A stretch of 12,150 nucleotides of DNA from a bacterium (lineage in GTDB: Bacteria; Bacteroidota; Ignavibacteria; Kapaibacteriales; UBA2268). Shown in pieces: positions 1 to 6,704 of this stretch. The notes under the pieces were generated by a model. The model ran no database searches. It saw nothing but the letters and a program-made list of their open reading frames with translations, and was not told where the DNA came from. How positions within the stretch are numbered: position 1 is the stretch's first letter; every line of letters begins with the position of its first letter. Location of the stretch: NCBI GenBank assembly GCA_030426865.1, contig JAUHXN010000057.1, positions 1 through 12,150 of the forward strand, given 5' to 3'. The translations under genes were made by a program, and so were the position numbers.

Positions 1-1061
1 CAATCAGAACTACTATTGGGGATTTTCAAGATACTATTCATATTCGTGGGGTTGGTATTAATCCAGTCATAGAAGCTACTGCGGAGGTAGTTAACTTCGG
101 GGTTTTCGAGCTTGGTAATGGCAAAGATACGACAGTAGTATTAGTAAAGAATGTGGGGAGTACTGATATAAATATCACTGATACACGTATTAGTGGGCCC
201 GATATGGAACAATTTACTCTTAACACTGTGCCTATCAGTTACACAATCCCAGCAGGCGAAGAAAAAGAATTTCAACTGAACTATACTGCGAAATATGGAG
301 GAAAATCGAACACATTCTTAGATTTTCATTATGATGGCATTGGCTCTCCTATTCGCTCACTACTCTTTGCAGAAGGAATTGGCGGTGAGGTTTACCCAGT
401 AGTAGCAGATGCTTTCGTTGGAGAGGCTGTAGAGTTAGGAATATTCCTCGGCAAGATAAAACCAGAAGGACTCAGCGAAATAGCCACTAACTTCACAGCA
501 ACAGTTAGCTATAATTCGACACTACTTGCTCCTATAGATAAAACGATTCAAGTTACGACAGAAGACAATAAGTCATATATCAATATTGAAGGGCAACTCA
601 GCGAGATGAATCAAATAGCAGCTGTACCAATGAAAGTGGGATTAGGTACAGCAGTAAAAAGTGGTCTAGTAATCACAGAATTCCAGCTATATGATGCTAA
701 TGGCGATACTGTTGACTATGACATAGAACCCGGTGTTGGTGAGTTCAATGTACTTGGAATATGCGAAGAAGGTGGTTTGCGATTAATTAATCCGAATGGT
801 GAGGCAGTTAATATGGTAGTAACGACAGATGGACTAAATAGCAACGCACGAATCAATCTTACTTTAATCGAAACGGGTCAGACAGACCTTGTAATTTTCG
901 ACCAAATTGGTAACAAGATAGAAACGGTTTACTCTGGGACGCCAATTACTGGACAGCAAGAAATCGATCTTGACCTCAGCAACTACACTAACGGTAGATA
1001 CTACATAAAACTAACAACCCCGACTATTACTAAAACTAAGATAATCGAGGTGGTTAGATAA
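1..1061 (+). CDS. T9SS-secreted surface protein with choice-of-anchor-D and cohesin-like regions (5' partial)
   Basis: The reading frame is already open at nucleotide 3 with no stop, so the true start lies upstream; 352 residues are visible. Visible residues about 19-128 resemble a choice-of-anchor-D (ASH/Hydin-like) beta-sandwich: VVNFGVFELG, then VLVKNVGSTDINI, then a proline-glycine turn (IPAGEEKEF). Residues about 131-250 look like a cohesin-like sandwich (VGEAVELGIFLG ... FTATVSYNSTLLAP). After an EEGGLRLI segment, residues about 270-352 match a T9SS type A sorting domain: VIFDQIGNKIETVY, a DLSNYTNGRYYIKL strand pair and a basic tail ending EVVR. Such proteins are exported by Sec, pass the outer membrane through T9SS and are released or anchored. 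No enzymatic motif is visible, so a structural or adhesive role is an inference. The gene converges on the next one with only 11 bp between stops. Confidence 0.85.
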   Translation, partial: IRTTIGDFQDTIHIRGVGINPVIEATAEVVNFGVFELGNGKDTTVVLVKNVGSTDINITDTRISGPDMEQFTLNTVPISYTIPAGEEKEFQLNYTAKYGGKSNTFLDFHYDGIGSPIRSLLFAEGIGGEVYPVVADAFVGEAVELGIFLGKIKPEGLSEIATNFTATVSYNSTLLAPIDKTIQVTTEDNKSYINIEGQLSEMNQIAAVPMKVGLGTAVKSGLVITEFQLYDANGDTVDYDIEPGVGEFNVLGICEEGGLRLINPNGEAVNMVVTTDGLNSNARINLTLIETGQTDLVIFDQIGNKIETVYSGTPITGQQEIDLDLSNYTNGRYYIKLTTPTITKTKIIEVVR

Positions 1062-1072
1062 TTTATAACAAT

Positions 1073-1822
1073 CTAATTCAAACTTTTAAGTGCATTTAGT
1101 ATATCTTTCGGCTCTGCTCGATTTCTATAATCGGCATCTAGGAAGGCATATACTATTTTACCGTCTTTATTTATCACATACGTCGCAGCTAGTGGTAGAG
1201 TATTGCTTTTATCGCCATTGTATCCGTATAGATTAAATCCTTCTTGGTAGCGCTTAGCTACAGCATCGGTCAACTCAAATACAACTCCATACTCTTTTGC
1301 AACTTCATTGCCAATATCACTTAATACTTGGAATGAAAGAGCGTTCTTCTCTACTGTTGAGAGTGAACTATCAGGTAACTCTGGAGTCAAAGCAAGTAAG
1401 GAAGCATCATATTTTTTGAAATTTGGTAACTCATCTTGCAATCTTTTCAATGTCAAATTACAATATGGACACCAACCACCACGATACCAAATTAGAACGA
1501 CAGGCCCATTTTTCAATTCATCATAGAGTGCTACGCTCTCCCCTTTCGCATTTTTTAATGTAAAGTTTGGAGCTTTGTCACCTTCATTCATAGCTTTTTC
1601 TAATACACCGGCATCAACTATTGCTTGTATCCCAGCCGCATAATCTTTTTTCTTATCTTCATCAGCATTCAATTCGAAATTAGACTTTTTCTCGTCAAGT
1701 GCCTTTTGTAAAGGGATATACTCCTCTGTTTGTTGAGTTTCAATTTCCATATTATTTTCCTCGGTTTTATTCTCACATGCTAATAAACTAACTAGCATAA
1801 GTGTTATAAGTATCTTTGACAT
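1073..1822 (-). CDS. peroxiredoxin-like (AhpC/TSA family) lipoprotein
   Basis: A 249-residue thioredoxin-fold protein. Residues 1-16 form a lipoprotein signal (MSKILITLMLVSLLAC, lipobox LLAC, lipidated Cys16), followed by an acidic linker, so it should act on the periplasmic side of the envelope. The AhpC/TSA-type core begins near residue 81 (GDKAPNFTL). The active site is WYRGGWCPYCN at 112-122, with Cys118 and Cys121 in a CxxC arrangement. LLALTPELP, FQVLSDIGNEVAKEYGV and the late strand AATYVINKDGKIVYAF complete the fold. Members of this family are thiol peroxidases or peroxiredoxin-like reductases; the CxxC leaves a thioredoxin-like reductase possible. It is transcribed divergently from msrB across 161 bp, which suggests a joint role in repairing oxidative damage outside the cytoplasm. 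The chosen ATG directly precedes the signal peptide. Confidence 0.88.
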   Translation of the reverse strand: MSKILITLMLVSLLACENKTEENNMEIETQQTEEYIPLQKALDEKKSNFELNADEDKKKDYAAGIQAIVDAGVLEKAMNEGDKAPNFTLKNAKGESVALYDELKNGPVVLIWYRGGWCPYCNLTLKRLQDELPNFKKYDASLLALTPELPDSSLSTVEKNALSFQVLSDIGNEVAKEYGVVFELTDAVAKRYQEGFNLYGYNGDKSNTLPLAATYVINKDGKIVYAFLDADYRNRAEPKDILNALKSLN

Positions 1823-1983
1823 TTTTGTAGTTATATTTTATTGATAAAAAACTGAACACGTAACCACGCCATAATTATTCTTAGAATTAGTGGAATATAA
1901 GTGACATAATTTAAAAGTTAAATTCAGTCGTATAATATTTCGACCTAAATTTAGTCTTTAATTATAAATAATAGAGGAAGATA
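1823..1983. promoter_or_regulatory. divergent regulatory spacer of the peroxiredoxin and msrB genes, with an 11-bp direct repeat
   Basis: This spacer must hold the promoters of both flanking redox genes. TAAATTCAGTC (1919-1929) recurs as TAAATTTAGTC (1946-1956), 10 of 11 bases identical and 27 bp apart. The same bases form an imperfect inverted repeat (arms 1920-1930 and 1941-1952). A separate odd-centred palindrome, ATTCTTAGAAT, lies at 1877-1887. No clear TAnnTTTG promoter was found on either strand, so the exact start sites are unknown. Repeats of this kind are typical of a regulator site, but in AT-rich DNA they can occur by chance. Confidence 0.35.
1974..1980 (+). promoter_or_regulatory. 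Shine-Dalgarno site of msrB
   Basis: GAGGAAG lies directly before the ATG at 1984, with GAGG ending six bases upstream of it. It fixes the start codon so that the hydrophobic N-terminus is included. Most other genes in the window lack such a clear purine-rich site. Confidence 0.6.
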
Positions 1984-2502
1984 ATGAAGCAAATCAAAAC
2001 ATTAACAATAATTGTAATTAGTGCACTACTAATAGCTTTTGTATATTCGCAATTAGAATCGAAACCAAAGGAAAAGAAAACAATGGACAAGATGCCGATA
2101 GAAAAAACCGAAGAAGAATGGAAAAAAGAATTATCACCTGAGCAATACAGAGTGCTCAGAGAGAAAGGAACTGAAAGACCCGGAACTGGTGAGTATAATC
2201 TTCACTTCGAAGAAGGAGAATACAAGTGCGCTGGGTGTGGAACAGTTCTATTCGGATCGGATACAAAATACGAATCTCACTGCGGTTGGCCTTCTTTTTA
2301 TGATATCGATGATAAAAGCAAGATAAAAGAGATCAAAGATACTTCTCACGGTATGATAAGAACCGAAGTAGTATGTGCAAACTGTGGTGGACATTTGGGA
2401 CATGTATTCGACGACGGCCCAAATCCAACTGGTTTGAGATATTGTATAAACTCTGTTTCTCTAGATTTTGCTCCAGATACTAATCAAAGCAAGAATAAAT
2501 GA
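1984..2502 (+). CDS. msrB: peptide-methionine (R)-S-oxide reductase, membrane-anchored or exported
   Basis: Reduces the R epimer of methionine sulfoxide in damaged proteins. The 172-residue protein has a hydrophobic N-terminus (residues 7-22) and a Lys/Glu-rich linker before the catalytic domain (about 44-165), so it works outside the cytoplasm, either anchored or processed. Domain landmarks are all present: zinc cysteines in CAGC (82, 85) and CANC (131, 134), the resolving cysteine in SHCGWPSF (Cys100, equivalent to the recycling cysteine of E. coli MsrB), HVFDDGP at 140-146, and the catalytic cysteine in GLRYCINS (Cys154). It should therefore use a disulfide-exchange cycle needing an envelope thioredoxin-like donor; the divergent CxxC lipoprotein is an attractive but unproven partner. 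No msrA is fused or adjacent. Its stop overlaps the next start by 4 bp. Confidence 0.96.
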   Translation: MKQIKTLTIIVISALLIAFVYSQLESKPKEKKTMDKMPIEKTEEEWKKELSPEQYRVLREKGTERPGTGEYNLHFEEGEYKCAGCGTVLFGSDTKYESHCGWPSFYDIDDKSKIKEIKDTSHGMIRTEVVCANCGGHLGHVFDDGPNPTGLRYCINSVSLDFAPDTNQSKNK

Positions 2503-3005
2503 GAGAATTCATAGAGGTACTAGAGCAAAAACTAGGCTCTGAAGATCAAAATATAATTGATAATTGTAATCAAATATTAGTTCAGCAATACCAAGTATCT
2601 CCTAATGCTAGAGAAGAAGTAGGATATTTTTTACATCTGGTAAATGAAGGATTATACCCGAAAGAAAATATCTATGATTTCCTCTATAAGTTCATAGATT
2701 TCTATTATGAAGATGCAGAATATTTGTTCGACTACGCTAATATCATACTCTATGCCGTTTCGGTAGAGTGGATAGATCCTATTATAGGGTCTAGACTAAT
2801 AGGGTCTATATGGACTGTTTTGGGGTACCCACCCGAATTAACGGACTTTATAGGTACCGAAGGTGAAGTGGAATATCACGATAACCGATTGCGTAATGAA
2901 GATATAAGCGAAACGGAAAAGCTAGAAATTAATGGTAAATTAGACCAGATTAGAACTAAGTTAATAAGAATTGCAAAAGAATATGTGGAAAATAATACCT
3001 TTTAA
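2499..3005 (+). CDS. conserved-looking hypothetical protein coupled to msrB
   Basis: Not recognised. The start codon overlaps the msrB stop as ATGA (2499-2502), which indicates translational coupling and therefore a real, co-expressed gene. The 168-residue product has no signal peptide or membrane segment and should be cytosolic. It is acidic and rich in aromatics, with a probably helical body. The middle contains EGLYPKENIYDFLYKFIDFY (50-69) and a hydrophobic stretch around 81-110 (IILYAVSVEW, then SRLIGSIWTVLGYPP). The C-terminus is a charged helix (about 137-164). There is one cysteine (Cys23) and no metal or catalytic motif that I can name. It could be a small helical protein of an unnamed DUF family. 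Coupling to an exported MsrB does not by itself assign a function. Confidence 0.75.
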   Translation: MREFIEVLEQKLGSEDQNIIDNCNQILVQQYQVSPNAREEVGYFLHLVNEGLYPKENIYDFLYKFIDFYYEDAEYLFDYANIILYAVSVEWIDPIIGSRLIGSIWTVLGYPPELTDFIGTEGEVEYHDNRLRNEDISETEKLEINGKLDQIRTKLIRIAKEYVENNTF

Positions 3006-3015
3006 TCTTAATTCT

Positions 3016-3047
3016 TTTTACAATTATTCCTACATTTCTTAATTTTG
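3016..3047 (+). promoter_or_regulatory. candidate Bacteroidetes-type promoter of trhO
   Basis: TAATTTTG (3040-3047) matches the TAnnTTTG -7 element exactly. A weak TTTT box at 3016-3019, 20 nt upstream, stands in for the -33 TTTG. This would give a leader of roughly 25 nt before the ATG at 3079. Confidence 0.45.
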
Positions 3048-3078
3048 GGGACTAAAGGTTCAAAATAACAGAAAAATT

Positions 3079-4170
3079 ATGAAAATCGAAACGAAATACT
3101 CACTGCTTACATTCTACAAATTCGTAGATATTCCTGACCCCAAAGCCGAAGTGGCGAAGCTATACCGCTACACTCGTGACATAGGTCTGCGTGGACGAAT
3201 ATTCATAGGTGAAGAAGGAATCAATGCACAGATAACAGGTAATATAGGGCAGTTACATGCTTTACTACTTTACTTGGACAATAACGAGTATTTCAAAGAT
3301 ATACCCGATATAGATACTAAAGCGACCAGAGTGGACGAACACAAATTTCCTAAGATGATAGTCCGGTACAAAAAAGAAATAGTAGCATTAGGAGAGGTAT
3401 ACTCAGCCGCTGATATAGAAAAAGTAAAAAGCAAAATGAGCGTAGAAGAGTTCAAAAAAGTGATGGACGAAGAGAACGACGACTATCTAATACTTGATAT
3501 GCGTAATAACTACGAATACAAGCTTGGGCATTTCAAGAAAGCAATTCCAGCTGGTACAGTTAGTTTCCGTGATTTGCAATCTATCATAGACCACTACAAA
3601 GAGCAATTCAACAACAAGAAAATAGTAATGTATTGTACTGGCGGCATCAGATGTGAGAAAGTCGCAGTTTATTTAGATAAGCAAGGATTCAAAGACGTAA
3701 AGCAGCTTGACGGTGGTGTAGTCAAATACGTAAACAAATACAATGACGGCAACTGGCTAGGTAATCTCTATACTTTCGATGATAGAGTTAGCACAGACAT
3801 TGGCGACGAGAACACAAACGTTATAATTTCCGAATGTCACTACACTGGACAAAAAGCGAAGAACTATTACAACTGCCGCTATGGCCCATGTAATGCACAG
3901 ATAATAGCTAAGCCAAAAGAATACAGAAAGCACATGGGTTTCTGCTCTGAGGAATGCTCACACAAAGCAAAAGAAGATATACTAATACGCGATGCTAACT
4001 TCGACCCTATCCAATATAAGATGCTGAGAAGCGAAATAAAGCAAGACAATAGCAAGCGTGAACAAATAGTAAACGGCATAGCTAAACACGTAACTGAGTG
4101 GCTAGAAGGCGTTGAGTTCAACCATAAAACCCCAATAAAAGAGCAGATTATATTGCCGGTAGTGGATTAG
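3079..4170 (+). CDS. trhO: oxygen-dependent tRNA uridine(34) hydroxylase (rhodanese-like)
   Basis: TrhO (formerly YceA) hydroxylates wobble uridine 34 of certain tRNAs to 5-hydroxyuridine using molecular oxygen. This is the first step to cmo5U or mo5U. The 363-residue protein has the family order. An N-terminal ferredoxin-like domain covers about 1-105, with RGRIFIGEEGINAQITG at 38-54. A rhodanese domain covers about 120-225, with LDMRNNYEYKLGHF and the catalytic loop YCTGGIRCEK, active cysteine Cys186. A C-terminal cysteine-rich region (Cys253, 266, 271, 289, 293) probably binds a metal. It is cytosolic. The gene stands alone between its own promoter candidate and a strong intrinsic terminator. 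The length is typical of the longer family members. Confidence 0.95.
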   Translation: MKIETKYSLLTFYKFVDIPDPKAEVAKLYRYTRDIGLRGRIFIGEEGINAQITGNIGQLHALLLYLDNNEYFKDIPDIDTKATRVDEHKFPKMIVRYKKEIVALGEVYSAADIEKVKSKMSVEEFKKVMDEENDDYLILDMRNNYEYKLGHFKKAIPAGTVSFRDLQSIIDHYKEQFNNKKIVMYCTGGIRCEKVAVYLDKQGFKDVKQLDGGVVKYVNKYNDGNWLGNLYTFDDRVSTDIGDENTNVIISECHYTGQKAKNYYNCRYGPCNAQIIAKPKEYRKHMGFCSEECSHKAKEDILIRDANFDPIQYKMLRSEIKQDNSKREQIVNGIAKHVTEWLEGVEFNHKTPIKEQIILPVVD

Positions 4171-4198
4171 AGTTAATTAAATAAATAAAAGAAACTTT

Positions 4199-4252
4199 AG
4201 AGACGTAATGTTATTGCTGATTGGTGGTGATGCACATTAGTCTCTTTTTTTT
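4199..4252 (+). terminator. intrinsic terminator after trhO
   Basis: The arm 4199-4211 (AGAGACGTAATGT) pairs with 4234-4245 (ACATTAGTCTCT) over 12 base pairs with one bulged G. The loop is 22 nt, and an eight-T run (4245-4252) follows immediately. It begins 29 bp after the trhO stop. On the minus strand the stem lacks a comparable T run, so it works mainly for the plus strand. Confidence 0.85.
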
Positions 4253-4291
4253 ACTATTTTGTTAAATCTGATTTAACTAAAGCTATTTCTA

Positions 4292-4786
4292 ATGAAAATT
4301 TTATTAACAGCCATTCTCCTTATTATCACTTTAAATGAAGTTAATTGCCATGATATGAGTTGGGCAAATGTTAATGATGTAGGGATAAATTATAATTTTG
4401 AAGGACTAAATGATAGTAGATCAATTGGTTTAGAAGTAACTAAAACATTATTGATTTTAAACGCTAGTGTAAACTATGATAATTGGGTAGTTAATAATTC
4501 TTTCGAATCTAATCACGAAGTAACTGGATTTGTGGGGATTGGGTTTTTACAAGTTCTACAGGCACAAATTGGGTATTCTACATTTAAAGATACTAAACTA
4601 AAAGTTAGTGCTTTGATTCCATTCGTTTATTTCCAATTATTTTTTAGTGATTCTAGAATTGAAGAAAGTTCTATAGGTTGGGAACACCTCTCATTAGTAA
4701 TAAACTATCAAAGAAGATATGGTGATTTGAGTAGTAATAACTATAGTATCGGTATCTCATTTTTGTGGTTTAGTGAAGGGTATTAG
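4292..4786 (+). CDS. small exported hypothetical protein, possibly a short outer-membrane beta-barrel
   Basis: Not recognised. The 164-residue product has an N-terminal signal peptide (residues 1 to about 19, MKILLTAILLIITLNEVNC) with no convincing lipobox despite the cysteine. The mature part is dominated by alternating polar/hydrophobic stretches with many aromatics: SIGLEVTKTLLILNASVNYDNW, VTGFVGIGFLQVLQAQIGY, VSALIPFVYFQLFF, WEHLSLVINYQRRYG and a last strand NYSIGISFLWF. That pattern, plus a final strand rich in aromatics, suggests a small outer-membrane beta-barrel with about eight strands. This is inference from pattern only. The gene sits alone after the trhO terminator and converges on the next gene with 20 bp between stops. 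Confidence 0.7.
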   Translation: MKILLTAILLIITLNEVNCHDMSWANVNDVGINYNFEGLNDSRSIGLEVTKTLLILNASVNYDNWVVNNSFESNHEVTGFVGIGFLQVLQAQIGYSTFKDTKLKVSALIPFVYFQLFFSDSRIEESSIGWEHLSLVINYQRRYGDLSSNNYSIGISFLWFSEGY

Positions 4787-4806
4787 AATTAATTTTAATA
4801 ATTACT

Positions 4807-5226
4807 TTAATCAGTCTTATACTTATACAATTCATAAAAATACTGATGTCGATAACCAAGCTCTATATCATCTACAAATAATAGTAATATTCCATCATTA
4901 AACACTTTGAACTTCAATTGTTTAAAATAATTTCGTTCAATAATTTCTTCTATATCTGTGACATTTGGATCAACTATATTTCTACATTGAAGAATTAAAG
5001 TGTCACTTTTAAGACTCCAACTCCCATTAAACTGCTCCCAACTTGCAGTACAAGTACTTGCTGATACATTGAATGTGTTATTTTTATGTATCTTTATAGA
5101 TTCACCAGAAAACCCACCACTGTTATAATAAATATTACCACCCATTTGACTGAGTACACTCTCATCAACTTTGATACTACAGGAGAAATATAATAATGTC
5201 ATTATTAGTATTAGTACAGTTTTCAT
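4807..5226 (-). CDS. small predicted lipoprotein, hypothetical
   Basis: Not recognised. An upstream in-frame ATG at 5271 exists, but the ATG at 5226 is chosen because it starts a clean lipoprotein-type signal (MKTVLILIMTLLYFSC, Cys16 the likely lipidated residue). The bases between would add a charged, cysteine-containing extension ahead of the signal. The lipobox (YFSC) is atypical but acceptable for Bacteroidota. The 139-residue product continues with beta-rich sequence including IKIHKNNTFNVSASTCTASW and GSWSLKSDTLIL. The last motif recalls the strand-turn-strand pattern of small lipocalin-like envelope lipoproteins. Two further cysteines (in STCTASW and LILQC) could form a disulfide. The function is unknown. 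Confidence 0.7.
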   Translation of the reverse strand: MKTVLILIMTLLYFSCSIKVDESVLSQMGGNIYYNSGGFSGESIKIHKNNTFNVSASTCTASWEQFNGSWSLKSDTLILQCRNIVDPNVTDIEEIIERNYFKQLKFKVFNDGILLLFVDDIELGYRHQYFYELYKYKTD

Positions 5227-5304
5227 AACTAATATGTATTTTAAACATTTGTTAAAGATAAATATAGTCAATTCTAGAGATTATAGAAACAAAACTGATT
5301 AACA

Positions 5305-5334
5305 TTGTGTATTTAATTAATGTACTTATATTTG
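5305..5334 (+). promoter_or_regulatory. candidate Bacteroidetes-type promoter of the MscS gene
   Basis: TATATTTG (5327-5334) matches TAnnTTTG exactly, with a TTG box at 5305-5307 and 19 nt between. The leader to the ATG at 5365 would be about 24 nt. Confidence 0.5.
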
Positions 5335-5364
5335 TATTGTCTAGTTATATTATAATAGAACAAA

Positions 5365-5871
5365 ATGAACGAAACAGAAATTAAAATACTCGAAACTGGA
5401 ATTTCTTTAATTCTATTTTTCATAATTCGATTTGGAATAGTCAAATTAATTAATAGAACAGTAGCTGAGAATCTAATACATAAGACTCGTGCAAAAATCA
5501 TTAGAAAAATACTCCAAATCATACTTATAACTATTACTTTATTTTTCGTTTTAACTATCTGGGGTGTTGAACAATCTCAGATGTTTGTTTTTATGGCATC
5601 AGTACTTACTGTTATTGGTATAGCTTTATTTGCTCAGTGGTCCCATCTATCAAACCTAACATCAGGAATAATTATATTTTTTAATCATACTGTTAAGTTA
5701 GATGATTATGTAGTTATTATGGATAAGGAATATGATATAGAAGGTAAAGTCAGTGATATAGGTCTTTTCTTTATTAGATTAAAAACTAAAGAAGGAGAAG
5801 ATGTTACATTCCCTAATAATGTCTTTCTACAAAAAATGGTTAAAAAGAAATCGCATAATCAAAGCAAGTAA
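5365..5871 (+). CDS. short MscS-family mechanosensitive ion channel
   Basis: An inner-membrane channel of the MscS family, which opens under membrane tension to release solutes during osmotic downshock. The 168-residue protein has two leading membrane helices (about 12-30 and 45-66). The pore-lining helix follows (about 73-106, VFMASVLTVIGIALFAQWSHLSNLTSGIIIF) and runs straight into the conserved beta domain (VKLDDYVVI, EGKVSDIGLFFIRLKT, VTFPNNVF). It stops soon after the PNN motif (150-152), so it lacks the alpha/beta C-terminal vestibule of full-length MscS. Compact versions of this kind are known in Bacteroidota. It has its own promoter candidate and points away from the divergent minus-strand lipoprotein gene. 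Whether this minimal form gates like MscS cannot be told from sequence. Confidence 0.88.
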   Translation: MNETEIKILETGISLILFFIIRFGIVKLINRTVAENLIHKTRAKIIRKILQIILITITLFFVLTIWGVEQSQMFVFMASVLTVIGIALFAQWSHLSNLTSGIIIFFNHTVKLDDYVVIMDKEYDIEGKVSDIGLFFIRLKTKEGEDVTFPNNVFLQKMVKKKSHNQSK

Positions 5872-5881
5872 AATTATTCAT

Positions 5882-5918
5882 CGTCTCTTCGCTACATTTC
5901 ATTCCACTCAGAGAGACG
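5882..5918 (+). terminator. hairpin after the MscS gene, weak terminator candidate
   Basis: CGTCTCT (5882-5888) pairs with AGAGACG (5912-5918) over 7 bp, or 8 with a T-G wobble. The loop is about 23 nt and lies 11 bp after the mscS stop. The downstream sequence is only loosely T-rich (TTTCTCATTTTATTTC), so termination is plausible but less certain than after trhO. Confidence 0.4.
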
Positions 5919-5934
5919 TGGATTTCTCATTTTA

Positions 5935-5966
5935 TTTCTTACTTACCTCTTAATCCATTATCTTTG
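5935..5966 (+). promoter_or_regulatory. candidate promoter of the GT2-MFS-nuclease operon
   Basis: TATCTTTG (5959-5966) matches TAnnTTTG exactly. A TTTC box at 5935-5938 lies 20 nt upstream. The leader to the ATG at 6000 would be about 26 nt. The same -7 octamer precedes lepA. Confidence 0.5.
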
Positions 5967-5999
5967 TATTTTAAAATTGAATTTAATTGATTATCATTG

Positions 6000-6704
6000 A
6001 TGAAGCCTTACTTATCTATCGTAATACCAGCATATAACGAAGCTGATAGAATAGAAGCATCTCTCCAAAAAGCCGTGGATTACCTCGGGCAAAAGGATTA
6101 CGAGTATGAAATTATAGTTGCTGACGATGGCTCTACAGATAATACAGTAGCAATAGCTAATAAATTCGGTGATAAAGTGAAAGCTTATGCATTACCTAAA
6201 AACACTGGGAAAGGTGCTGCTGTCCGTATGGGTATGCTCAAAGCTACTGGTGAGATAAGAATATTTACAGATGCCGATTTCTCGACTCCTATCTACGAAA
6301 TAGAAAAAATAATCTACAGTTTGAAAAACAATTTTGATATTGTAATAGGATCGCGAGCATTGGACTATGGTATGGTCAAAGAACATCAGCCATTTTACCG
6401 CGAATTTATGGGTAAGACTTTTAATAAGTTTGTTCAGCTGATGGTCATCAAAGGCATCAAAGATACTCAATGTGGATTCAAAGGATTTACAGCAGAAGCT
6501 GCGGAAGATATATTTGGTAAAGCTAAGATAGATGGATTTAGCTTTGACGTAGAAGCACTTTATTTGGCTCGAAAAGCAGGATACAAAATAGACGAAGTGC
6601 CAGTAGAATGGTACAATGATGACAGAAGCAAGGTCAACCCGATTACTGATTCAATAAGTATGCTTCTAGAGATTATGAAAATAAAAAGAATCCATAACTT
6701 TTGA
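6000..6704 (+). CDS. GT2 glycosyltransferase, dolichyl/polyprenyl-phosphate glucose synthase type
   Basis: Likely transfers a sugar from a nucleotide donor onto a polyprenyl phosphate at the inner face of the cytoplasmic membrane, giving a lipid-linked sugar for envelope glycans. Landmarks are VIPAYNE (8-14), VADDGSTDNT (40-49), the DxD motif in DADFSTP (91-97), GSRALDYG (117-124), TQCGFKGF (156-163), GFSFDVEAL (179-187) and SKVNPITDSISMLLEI (210-225). This order fits the ALG5/DPM1-like branch of GT2. The 234-residue protein has no C-terminal membrane helices, so it would be peripheral. The ATG at 6000 is preferred to an adjacent in-frame TTG at 5997. The donor sugar cannot be read from sequence. 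Its stop overlaps the MFS start. Confidence 0.9.
   Translation: MKPYLSIVIPAYNEADRIEASLQKAVDYLGQKDYEYEIIVADDGSTDNTVAIANKFGDKVKAYALPKNTGKGAAVRMGMLKATGEIRIFTDADFSTPIYEIEKIIYSLKNNFDIVIGSRALDYGMVKEHQPFYREFMGKTFNKFVQLMVIKGIKDTQCGFKGFTAEAAEDIFGKAKIDGFSFDVEALYLARKAGYKIDEVPVEWYNDDRSKVNPITDSISMLLEIMKIKRIHNF

Noticed and set aside
38..226. Minus-strand reading frame opposite the first gene
   Set aside because: It lies wholly inside the sorting-domain protein gene, has no ribosome binding site and encodes low-complexity hydrophobic sequence; it is an antisense shadow.
1308..1526. Plus-strand reading frame inside the peroxiredoxin gene
   Set aside because: It is antisense to a strongly supported gene with intact active-site motifs and has no homology-like pattern of its own.
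5227..5271. N-terminal extension of the minus-strand lipoprotein
   Set aside because: It would place 15 residues, including Cys and Lys, ahead of an otherwise complete signal peptide that begins at the ATG at 5226.
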